NCBI RefSeq assembly: GCF_020080835.1
Contig: NC_058164.1
Span: forward strand, 22,035,510-22,099,509
DNA from: Cotesia glomerata
Taxonomy: Eukaryota > Arthropoda > Insecta > Hymenoptera > Braconidae
Direction of reading: 5' to 3'
Length of the DNA stretch: 64,000 nt
A model generated the notes under the pieces. The model was given only the letters and a program-made list of their open reading frames with translations. It did not search any database and was not told the DNA's origin. The translations under genes were made by a program, and so were the position numbers. The stretch's first letter is position 1. Each line of letters begins with the position of its first letter. Of this stretch, positions 16,401 to 29,280 are shown one piece after another.

Positions 16401-18201
16401 ATATTATTTTTTGAGTTTAATTTAATATTGGAAAAATTTGTTTAGTTCCATTGAAATTTTCATTATTAAACAACAAAAATACTCAAATATTTCCTATAAA
16501 TCTTGATACGTTACAAGTTTAATTAATATATTATCAAGAATAGATTTGCTAGTGGGAAAAAGTCGCAATTTCTTGTGACTAATTAACTTAAAATTAATTT
16601 TTAAAAACATATCGCTAAATAAACAAAAATTTCAGGTTTAGGATCATTTTTAGATTAATAATAAATTAATTAAAAAATAATTAGCAACAATAATTATGAT
16701 GGTTTTTTTAATATTTCAAATAAAAGTCGCGGGATTCCCTTAATAGCAAAAGTAACGGAAGGTTAAAAGGTATACGCTCTTGGAATTTTTTTAATTTAAT
16801 TTTTGTAATGTACATATATTCACGTATATACACAAAAAATTAAATGTCAATCGGACAAGTATTTCCAAAGTCATACAGATATTTGTAAAGCCTAATCGGA
16901 GCTTGTTGCATTTCAATGCTTCTGAGACCGAAAAACTTTAACCGCCTTTTTTTCAAAATTATATTTTCAAAATCGGTGAGCAATATTTATCAAAAGGGAT
17001 AAGATCAGCCTCTAATTTTTACACAATTTTTTAAATTATATTTTTCAATAATTGATTCAAGGATTAATAATTCTAATAAATATTTTATATTTTTATAAAC
17101 AACTTAAGGCTAAAATTTTTGTCAAAAATTGATTATTTTTTTATGATACCGTCATTTTGTTAAAAATATTTACTTTTATAATTCTGGAAATTAATTTCTA
17201 GGTAGTATATAAAAATATAAAAAAAAAAAAGAACTTATTATTAAAGTCCAAAGTCGCTAGTAAATGTATTTCAAATAAAAGTCAACATCCGGGGATTCTA
17301 TCGATAGCAAGAGTAACGGAAGATTTATATAAATTAATCAATATTAAAATAATAAAATACCTTTTCTTTTTCCTACGATCAAATTCAGTCTTACTGGTAC
17401 TTAATTGTGTCCCAACAACAGTGACACTATCACCATAATCTGGGTCCGCTGGTGTACTTGCACCACCAAATCCACCCATTTCAGCTGCCATTGAATTGTC
17501 TTTCGACTTTATCTATATCAATAATTCAAAAATATTAACATTTATAATATTAATGTAAATATAAATAATAATAATGATAAATAAATAAATAAAAAACAAA
17601 TAAATAATAAGGTAAATATTTACAAGTAAAAATTTTTAATTTTTTAGAAAATTGTGATAATCAACTTTTTTTTTTTAAATTTTAGTGATTATAAATCATT
17701 GATTATAAATAATTGATTATAAACTAGCAATTAATGATTATCAATGATCAATTACTAAAAATTTTTATCTTTTTGTTTTTCTCTTCTTTCAGATCTTTTA
17801 AATTTTAAATCTATCTTCTCTTTACAGATGCTATTTATTGTATATAAACATTACTAAGCATTCTACACAAGAAAGTGTAACATATTCTTGTAAATTACCA
17901 AGGGCGTTTCTTTACAAATAAATAAATAAAATTGTTCGTTTTTTTTATGTATTTAAAAAAAATATATATATATCAAAAACACAAAAGAAATAAAATAGAA
18001 ATTTTATCCAAAAACATGTGAGCCAAAATTTTTTCCAACTTTTGAAGGCAAAAAAGCTATTGAAATCTTTATTTTTTTCTATCACGACATTTTTATCATA
18101 AATGCGCCATAAAAACAAGCAGAATAAAAAAAAATTGAAAATGTTAATTTTTCACCTAGTTATAGCTCGAAATGGAGTTGACTCCACTTGTAAATAATTA
18201 C

Positions 18202-18238
<37 letters not shown>

Positions 18239-21016
18239 TAAATAAAAAACAAACCTTATCCTTTTTACTGAAAAATCTTCCAAGACTACTCTTGATTCCT
18301 TTCTTCTTCTGAGCAGCAGCAACAGCGGCAGCTGTAGCAGGGCTCATTCCACTAGCTTGCATCTGCAAGTGTGAGCTGGATAGCTGTCCCAAAGGCAGCC
18401 CTATTGGATGGCCCATTCCTTGACTAGCCGCCATGCTGATATAGTTGTTTTTGTGCAAACTGTCCTGGCTGCTATGACGTGAAGACAACGGTGAAGGAGG
18501 TGTCCCACAATTGAGGGTGCCGTTGTTATGATGCCCATGCCTGCTAAAGCATGTAGCACTAATCTAGTTTCTATTTCTAACTCTACTACTAATTGTCAAA
18601 CTAATTATAACTACTGAGCTATTTAATAATTAATAATTTTGCAGCCTTAAGCACGAGGCTTATCAAACGTTAAAAATAAAATTTTCTAAAATTCATAAAA
18701 AATTTTTCAATTGCGTGACACATTTTTTTATTTGTTCCATTTTTTATAGTACTAAAAGTAGCTGACGTTTTTATCTTTTTGATTTTTTTAAATTTAATAA
18801 ATTAGAACTAAAAAAATATTTTTAAAAATCCACTTGTAGTTTTTCAAGTTTTTTACAAATGAAATTTTTTTTTTTATTTTTTTGTATTAATTTTTTCAAT
18901 AAAAAAAATTCTAAAAATTTTTAGATGTCGGCTAACATAGTTTTTATCTATTTTTTTTACATCTGAAAATTTTTAGAATTTTTTTCATTAAAAAACTTAT
19001 TACAAAAAAAAAAATAAAAATTTCACATGTAGTAGATTTGAAAAACGAAAAATTTTTTTTTTAAAGATTTTTTAAGTTCTACTTTAATAAATTAAAAATT
19101 TTTCAAAGAAAAAATCAAAAACTAAATTTTCAATTTATCTTATTTCTTCTTTAATTTTTTTCTTAAAAATAAATTGAGCGCTTAAGGCATGAATATTTCG
19201 TTTAACTAAACTGTAAAATAATATTATTTTAAAGTTGTTTGGTATTAAATTACAATTGCTCGACCAAACATCTCTAAAAGAAGAAAACAAACCTGTGAGG
19301 CGGATAACCAGCATTAGGAAACCCGGTGTGACCTGTGCGTCTCCTAAGTTCTTCTTGACTGTGAGCCAATGCCTGGACAACGCGTTCAAGTCTGATAGAT
19401 CTGGCCGTCGAGGGTGACGGCGTGTCGTTATTCATACTCATTCCGCTGCCCATTCCGACCATTCCGTCGCGTTCGTTTACTGAATGCAGTTCTTCGCCAG
19501 ACAACTGAAGCTGTAACAGATAAATCATTCTTTATCTTTAAAACAATATGGAAATTTGTAAATTAAATAAAATTGAAACTAGATAATAAGTATAGTTTAA
19601 TATTAATTATTTATTATATGTTCATGCATTGTATTAAGCGTGAGTATCACATTCTGCGAATAAATATACACATACACACGAGTATCTTCCATCCTGTTTA
19701 TTGAATATCGGATGTCTGTATGATTTTATTGAAACAAATAAACAAATAAAGTGTTGATTTTTGTGAGTGATAGTGATAGTGATGAGGAATGTAGTTCTGA
19801 GTTGGTATTTTAACGCTGGTGATTGCGAGTGATTGTGATATTAATCAATTCCAGTAACCGAAAATCAAATTAGTAGACATTTTAAGAAATAGTTAAAATT
19901 TCTATTATAATTTTTAGAACTAAGAAAAAAATTGTAAATTGATTCAAGCTCAAAAATGTATCTTTCTGAGCAGAAGGTAGTTTCTTATAGAAAATTATAT
20001 AAAGTTTTGAAAATTGCAAGTTCTGGTAGTATTTTTCAGGGTTGAGTGCAGCCATAAGAAAAAATAATTTATAATAGTTTTTTGACAGTAATTGAATTTA
20101 AAAAAATTAATTATGTTGATTATGTGTTTAATTTGACGACCAAAATTTCAAAGTAGTGTTTCAGGGTGACTGTCATAACTCTTTATTAGTTTATTAAAAA
20201 TCAAACAAGAAATAATCATTAGTTTAATAGTAAATATAGTACCAAGATCGAAACTTTTTTTTATTTTGAAAATTAAGAAAATGACAGCGTCTAACAGTTT
20301 ACTCGCGAATTTTGTAGAAAAAAGCGGGAGTTTATTGTTAAAAAAAAATAGAAATTATAAAAAAAAAATCCTTGGATTAAAGACTAGCTTTTTATACTTT
20401 GAATGAGCTGTAAAAATTTAATTAAAATTCTAGGGGTTGTTTTTTAATGAGAATGGTCACCGAGTTTTAAAATATAATTTTCAGAATACAAATTTTGAGT
20501 TTAAGTCTGGGTAAAGGTTATTTTTTTTGATAATTTTTATAAATTTATAACCATAAAATTATGAATTTTAGTTAAATTTTATAAGAATAAATTATTCAAA
20601 TTAATGAAAAAAAATTGATTCGACCCAAAAAAAATTTTTTCAAACAATTTTTTTGCCCGAGTTTTGTAAAGTATCTCAAAATCTATCAATGGAATATATT
20701 TAAATTTTTCAGTAAATATTTTTCAAATATTATACTTAAAAGAAAATGCTAAAAATCCATTCTTTTTTCAATTTTGACTGCACTTAATCCTTCAATTTAC
20801 TTTGTTATTAATTATTAAATAAAACTTACTAAAACTTTCCTTCAGAATTCAATGAGAGATTGAAGGTGCATTTGAAGGAACGTATGCACAAATTTTAATT
20901 TTTAGTTTGAGCAAAGGTTACCTTTTTTAATAATTTTTATAAATTTATAATTCAAAAACTATGAATTTTAATTAAATTTTACAAGAAAAACTTTCAGTTA
21001 AAAATTACCCAAATTA

Positions 21017-21061
<45 letters not shown>

Positions 21062-24000
21062 AAAATTAATTCGGCACAAAAAGGTAGGTATCTCAAAAAC
21101 TATTAGCACTTATATATTTTTGAGACTTACTTAAAAAAAGATTGATTTTTAAAAAATTCTTCCTAATCCTTCAAATAATCACAAAAAAATAACTATGAAT
21201 TTTAATTAAATTTTACAAGAAAAACTTTTGGTTAAAAATTACCCAAAATAATTAAAAAAAAAATTCCATTTTTCGGCCTAATTTTGTGAGATATCAGTAA
21301 ATATTTTAGAGATATACTTCAAGATTAAAAAAAAATTATTTTTATTTCAACTGCACCTACTATTAACTCCTTAATAATTTATTTATTTTATCCTTTAGTA
21401 CTAGAAAAAAATGAAAAAATAAAAATTTTCGGTTACTGTATTGACAGCGAAAGTGAAAGTGAGTGAAGTGGGAAATGAACACGAACCTGGCTGGCAGGCA
21501 AAGACTCAGATAGTTGTCCCGGGCTAGCCAATGAAGATGCATATTGATGAAGATGCGCAGGTGACATTGAGGCTGGTGCCTGTAACAACCCACACCCATC
21601 CCAAACCATTTATGAATCGACAAAAAGAGACATTCACTCTTGCAAATTAACACGCATTCCTATTCAGTGAAAAAACAGGTCAGGAGGATCAGGAGGACCA
21701 GTCCAATGAGTCAGGACATTAAATAAATAAAAAAAAAAAAAAAAAAAAAAAACAATTTTCAAATCAACTAGTCAACATTAATCTACTGAGACAAGTCTTA
21801 CGGTGTGGTATTTGTGAAGATAGTCACGATTGGGACTGTGATGGGACTTTGGCGTCGAGCGGCCACTCAGTGGCGGAGAAGCGCGATCGTGACTGCGACC
21901 ACGGGTCAGCAGGTTCATGTGCTCCAAGCTGCCTACCCGAGATTCGAGTTCTTCAGCTCTGGCTTCAGTGCTCTGCTTTTCTTCCTGGATCAGCCGGATT
22001 TCGATGTTGATGGCGTCCAGCTGCTCTTGCAGCATCATCGCCAGAGTTTGAGCGTCTGTGTGACCTGAAGGACTGATCATGTCCGCGGCTGAGCTGAAGA
22101 GACTCTCGTTGTCTCCGTCTACTTCTGCGTCGCTTGATACGTCGAATGCTTGTTGTACGTTTGCTAGCACGTGAGCCTGCTGGAGTTTTTCCCACTCCTG
22201 CTCGGCTAGTGTGCGAGCAACGTAACTCTGTAATAAATAACGAGTCTAGAATATAAAATTTGTTGGATTAATATGAGATGTATGGACAATTATGAGTTAA
22301 ATTAAGAAAATTAACCTTCCGTTACAGATTTAAATTATGAGGGCGTTAGAAGCGTTAAGGGGAATGCCCGGAGTATTTTTTAGCTCGACATTGTTGCTAA
22401 ATCCATTTTAAGTCTTATTAAATTAAAATTAAATATAAAAGATATTATTTCTTCGAGTTTAATTTATCACTGCAAAATTATTTTAACGACTAAAAAAAAA
22501 TGATAATTATGTTTAAGTATTCCTTTTTAGAAGTTTGATAAAATAGTCAGAGATTGTTGAGAAATCTTCAGTATTCATTATATTAATTTCATCGACGGAT
22601 CTAGGAGCGATTTCACAAGCAGACGCATAAATGAAAATATAATTTATTTGGTTTAATTTAGTAATTCAATTAAGAGAGATTAGAAAGAGGGTCAATGACT
22701 AGTAATTTTATCAGAAACTTGATTTGTTAGTTATACAGACAAATTAACCTCAAAATTTATAATTATTATAAAATAGTATTTAAAAATTTATTGATTTATT
22801 ATTTTATGATGTAATTATATTTATAAGATTCTTCTTAAGAATTTATTATAGAAATTTTTATAAGAATATTTTTATCTCACGGAAGAAATTAAAGAAATTA
22901 TTATATTAATTTCGTCAGTTATATTATATAAAAATTATTAACCTTCCGTGTCGCAAAAAATCCAGAGGGCGTTAGAAGCGTCAAGGGGAATCCCCGGAAT
23001 ATTTTTTAGTTCGACATTGTTGCCAAATCCATTTTAAGTCTTACTAAATATTATTCTTTATAATTAACGATAAAAGATATTATTTCTTCGAGTTTAATAT
23101 AATGTTGGAGAAATTTTTTCAGTTCCATCGAAATTTCAATTATTTAACAGCAAAAATACTCAAATATTTACTATAAATCGTGAAACGTTGCAAGTTTAAT
23201 TAATATATTATCAAAAATAGACTTGCTAGCGAGAAAAATCCGCAATTTCTTATGACTAATTCACTTAAAATCAATTTTTAAAAATATAACGTTCAATAAG
23301 TAAAAATTTCAGATCTGAGATCATTTTTAGATTAATGATAAATTAATTAGCAACAATAGTTATGATAGTTTTTTTAAGACTTCAAATTAAAGTCAATATT
23401 CCGGGGATTTTCTCAATAGCAAGAGTAACAGAAGATTAATAAATCAATTAATATTGAAAAATGATCAAATTTACGGTATCAAGATTCTTGATCCCCCGAC
23501 AAAATATCCCGGAGAAAATATCCCCGGACAAAATATCTCCGTAACAAGCTTAAGTCCTTCTCTCCAGATTAGTTTCTTGATAAATGATTAAAAAATCATT
23601 TCTTTTAATAATTTATATACATTTGAATAACTATTTATATTATATTATGGAATTGATTGAATCTAATTCTATTTTATATTTTGACAGTTGGAATATTTAA
23701 AAATATTATAACTTTTAGTATTATTGATAATTAATTTTTTGGTAACAATAAATTTTGTGGTATTCGTTGTTATTTATCAACTGATTTCATTTTGTTGTAT
23801 TTGTGATAATTAAATCATGATTATTTTTGTAATAGTTGACAAATGTTACCTAATAATCAATACTTAAAGTTTTTGTAAAGTCGTGCTACGAATATTTGTT
23901 GAAATGTCATTAATAAGTGTTAAAATAAAATTTATAATTTTTTTTAAATTTATTGTTTTGAATTATTTTATTGAAAAATTTAATTATTTAAGATATTTTG

Positions 24001-27000
24001 TCCGGGGATATTTATTTTAGGGAAATTTTGTCTGGGGATCAAGAATCATGGAAGAAAATTTATTAGTAAATATTGTTTTATAAAATTAAAAGGAACAATA
24101 AAAGATGTTATTTTTTCGAGTTTAATTTAATTTTGGAACAATTTGTTCAGTTTCATCGAAATTTTAATTATTAAACAACAAAATTACTCAAATATTTTCT
24201 ACAAATTTTAAAATGTTGCAAGCTTAATTAATATATTATTAAGAATAGACTTGCTAGCGAAAAAAATCCGCAATTTCTTGTGACTAATTCACTTAAAATC
24301 AATTTTTAAAAATATAACGCTAAATAAATAAAAAGTTCTGTTCTGAGAATATTTTTAGATTAATAATAAATTAATTAGGAAATAATTAGCAACAATAATT
24401 TTAGTTTTTTTAATATTTTAAATAAAAGTCAACATCAGGAGATTTTTTCAATAGCAAAAGTAACGGAAGGTTAAGAAAATTTATTACTTATCAAAATGAA
24501 AAGTTATAAGTTTTTTCTTGATATTTAATAACTGTTAATTGAAGTTACCTTTGCAGAATCATCATCAATGATACGCTTACTAGCAGCACGTCTTGGCAAT
24601 GAGTGAGTATCAAAACTACTGTGACTAGCACTCCTGGAAGATGACGACGGTTCTACCAGTGTAACGGCGTTGGGTGATAAACTGCGGGTCAGTGCATCAG
24701 TCTGTTGTATGTTAAACGCTATTTCTTGCTGCAACATTTGACGCTTCACATTGTCTATTTCTAGTCGCGCTTTGCTTAGCTCTTTCATTATCTCGCTTTT
24801 CTCGTTCTGCAAGTCTTCAGCTATTTTACGCATCTTTTCTAGCTCTTGAGTCAGCGCGTTTTTCTCCTCTAGTGCGTGCATACGTTCCTTCAAATGCACC
24901 TGCAGTCTCTCATTGGATTCTATACGAAGTTATAGGAAGTTGTATTTAATAATTGATATTAAAGTAGGTTAAAGGATTAAGTAGTCTAAATTTAAAAAAA
25001 ATTGATTTTTTTTAAGCACATTATTTCACAAATTTTTACTGAAAAATTTAAATGATAGATTTTAAGATACTTTACGAAACTCGGGCTAAAAAAAAGTTTT
25101 TTTGGACCGAATTCATTTTTTTTCATTAATTGAGTAATTTTAAACCAAAAGTTATTCTTATAAAATTTAACTAAAATTCATAATTTTTGAGTTATAAATT
25201 TATAAAAATTATCCAAAAAAGTAACCTTTGCCTAGACTAAAACTCAAAATTCGTACTCTCAAAAAAAGTTTTAGTAAGTTGTATTTAATAATTAATAACA
25301 AAGTAAATAGAAGGATTGTGCCGTCAAAATTTAAGAAAAAATATATTTTTAGCATTTTTTTTATGCATAATATTTCAAAAATATTTACTGAAAAATTTAA
25401 ATATATTTGATTGATAGATTTTGAGATACTTTACAAAACTCGGGCAGAAAAATAATTTGAAAAATTTTTTTTGGGTCGAATTAATTTTTTTTTATCAATT
25501 TCAGTTATTTTGAAGCAAAAATTATTCTTATAAAATTTAACTAAAAATCATAATTCTAGAATTATAAATTTATAAAAATGATCAAAAAAGGTAATCTTTG
25601 CCCAAACTAAAACACAAAATTTAGGCTCTCAAAATTATATTTTCAAACTCGGTGACCACTCTCATTAAAAAACTACTTCTAGAATTTGAATTAAATTTCG
25701 ATGTTTTTTAACAATAAAATCCCGCTTTTTTCTACAAAATTCGCGAGTAAACTGTTAAACGCTGTCATTTTCTTGATTTTCAAAATAAAAAAAAAAGTTT
25801 CGATTTTGGTACTAAATTTTGGTACTATAAAACTTAAATTACTTCTGGTTTGATTAATTTTTAATAAACTAATAAAGAGTTATGAGTCACTTTGAAGCGG
25901 GACTCCAACAAAGATATCAATAATTTTGTTCGCAATAAATGCTTTTTGAAATTTTGGTCGTCAAATTAAACATGTAATCAATATCATTAATTTTATATAA
26001 TTTAATCAGTGTCAAAAAAATATTAAAAATTATTTCTTTCATTCTTTAACTGCACCTAACCGGATAAAATCCAAGTTAATAATAAAAAAAAAGTTTTGGC
26101 AAATTACCTGACAATAGTTTATCGACAGTATTACTTAAACGTGAATTATGCTCTTCATTCATCTTCAATCGTTGATTAAGACGCATGACCTCGCCATTCT
26201 TTTCTTCTAATTGAGTTTCCAGTCTTTGTATTCTGTCCTCGGCGCTGCCGTGCTTCTCTTGCGCCTGCTTATTTAATGTATCACAAATCTATTGTTTATT
26301 ATTAAATATTATTCTCAATGCTTTTAAAATTTTCAATCAATCACTTTATTATGGATGTTTCCCCGAAATTTATCGCTAAAATCCTTAATAAACTGATTAA
26401 TTGCTAAACTAAGAACAGCAGGCTCATATTTTTGTATTAACGAAACAATAAAATGAATAAACGAATAAATGAAAAGATGAAACATGAGTGAATCATTTTT
26501 TGTATTAATGTGGCGATATATGAATTCCCTGCGTACCTGGTTGGGCCTCCTCACCTGCGTCAGAGCCTCCATCCTCTGCTTCAACTGTTCCTCCATTTCT
26601 GGTAGTTTTGCGTACTGCGCCAGTTTCTGTTCCGCGAGCTCAAGTTTTTCTTGTATCGCTGCTATTCTCTTCTCTTGCAGCTAAAAAAATAAAATTAACA
26701 TTAGCAACTGGCCTTCAACAAAATTAAGGAGTTATATGCACTTGGAGAGCTATTTTTAAATTATTTTTCCTGAAGAAACTTTTTAATTGATTGATATGAA
26801 AATTAATATACATTTACTAGCGACTTTGGACTTTAATAAGTTTTTTTTTTTTTTTTAATAAAAAGTTCCGCTAATATAAGATATTACCTAGAAATTAATC
26901 TCCAGAAATATAAAAATATAGATTTTTAACAAAATATAATATTCTAATATTTATTAGAATTATTAATCCTTAAATCAATTACTAAAAAATATAATTTAAA

Positions 27001-29205
27001 AAATTGAGTAAAAATCACAGGCTGGTTTTATCACTTTTGATAAATATTGCTCACTGATTTTGAAAATATAATTTTGAGAAAAGGCCTTTGAAGTTTTTCG
27101 GCCTTAGCAGCATTGAAGTGCAACAAGCTCCGATTAGGCTTTACAAATATCTGTATAACTTTGGAATTACGTGTCCGATCGGCATTTAATTTTTTGTGTA
27201 AATACGTGAATATATGGACATTACAAAAATGAGATTTAAAAAATTCCAAGTGCATATACTTTTTAGCCTTCCGTTATTTCTGCTAGTAAGGGAATCCCGG
27301 AACTTTCATTTGAAGTATTAAAAAACTATCATAATTATTGTTACTGATTATTTTCCTAATTAATTTATTATTAATCTAAAATTGTTCTCTGACTTTAACT
27401 TTTAATTTATTTAGCGTTATATTTTTAAAAATTGATTTTAAGTGAATTAGTCACAAGAAATTGCGGATTTTTTTCGCTAGCAAGTCTATTCTTAATAATA
27501 TATTAATTAAGCTTGCAACATTCTAAAATTTGTAGAAAATATTTGAGTATTTTTGTTGTTTAATGATTCAAATTTCAATAGAACTGAACAAATTTTTCCA
27601 ACAATAAATTAAACTCGAAGAAATAATATTTCTTATAGTTAATTTTAATTTAATAAAACTTAAAATGAATCTGGCAACTATGTCGAGCTAAAAAATATTC
27701 CGGGGATTCCCCTTGACGCTTCTAATGCCCTCATAATTTTTCCCTGTAACGGAAGGTTAAAAAAATAATTATATCATAAAAAATTACTTTTAGCTGATCT
27801 TCCTTGTGTTTAAGTTCCTGCTCCAATTTTTCATTCAAGTCATGAACACTAGTAGATTCACGCTGAGCATTCAAGTATCTCTTCTCAAGAGTCGCTATTC
27901 TTTCTTCCTGGTCCTCTTTTTGCGCAACATTCTCCCGTAAATCGCGTTGCAATTTTCCATTTGCTTCCTGGGTCTTCATGAACTCTTTTTGTGTTTTAGA
28001 AAGAGTTTCTTCTAATTCAGCAACACGAGAGCTCAATTCTCCGACTCGACGTTGCCACGTCGCTATTTCAGAGTTCTAAAAATTAATATTTTATTAATAC
28101 TTTTTTATTTATTTTAAGCGAGACTCATACCCGAAGCAATTAATATTTTATCCACTGTCTAGAATAAAAAACTATTAATTAAAACTACCGATCGGGTACT
28201 GAGTCTCCAACCTTACCTACATAATTAAATTAGAGTACCAAGTGTCATATAATCACTGTGTAAGTGTACTGCAAAATCGTGTGTGTAATTTTTTATTTCG
28301 CCACGGCAGTACGGCACGGGAAGGCGTTACACGTAAAAAAAATCATTCCATCACATGCTCTATTTCAAAATAATTATTTAAGATCAATATTAACAATCAA
28401 TATTTTTTAGGTAAATATTTTCAGTGGGGTCAACCATTTTAATTTTCATTTTTTTGTACGAAATTTTTATTTGATTTTATTATGAAAAATACAAAAAAAA
28501 ATTAACAATTTAAGGGAGAACACCACTGTGACGGTCGAAATAAAAGGTGATTTTCGGGAATTTTTTTGACAGAGAAAATAAAGAAATTTGAGGATCAGAT
28601 TTTTTTTATTTTATTAAGAGTACATTAAAGATTATTACCCTAAATTTTTATTAAAAAGTATTTAATTATTACAAAGTTATCAACAATCTCGTAGAGCACT
28701 AGAAAAAATTTTCCACTTCATGGTCGCATCGATAACTCGAAAACGTATCATCTGGAAGTAAAAACCCAAATTGCTTTTTAAGCAGTAAGGATGTAGTTAT
28801 CGTTGCACGTATGGAAGTTTGAAAATTTTAATTTTCAAAAAAATGGCGACTGATTGAAAATTTTCTCAAGTTTTTGACTGTTCTTTTTTTGTTTTAACTC
28901 GGCTAAAAAAATCTTTAAAATCAAAATTTTTAAAATTCCGTCCGTGCAACGATTACTAGATCCTTACTGATTAAAAAGCAATTGTGTTTTTTGTTTTCAG
29001 ATGATCCGCTTTTGCGACTATGGAGGAGGAAATTTTTAGTGCTCTACGAGATTGTCAATAACTTTGTAAATATTAAATATTTTTTAATAAAAATTTAGGG
29101 TAATAATCTTTAATGTACCCTTGATAAAATAAAAAAAATCCGATCCCCAAATTTTTTTATTTTCCCTGTCAAAAAAATTCCTGAAAATCACCTTCTTTTT
29201 TCACT

Positions 29206-29280
<75 letters not shown>

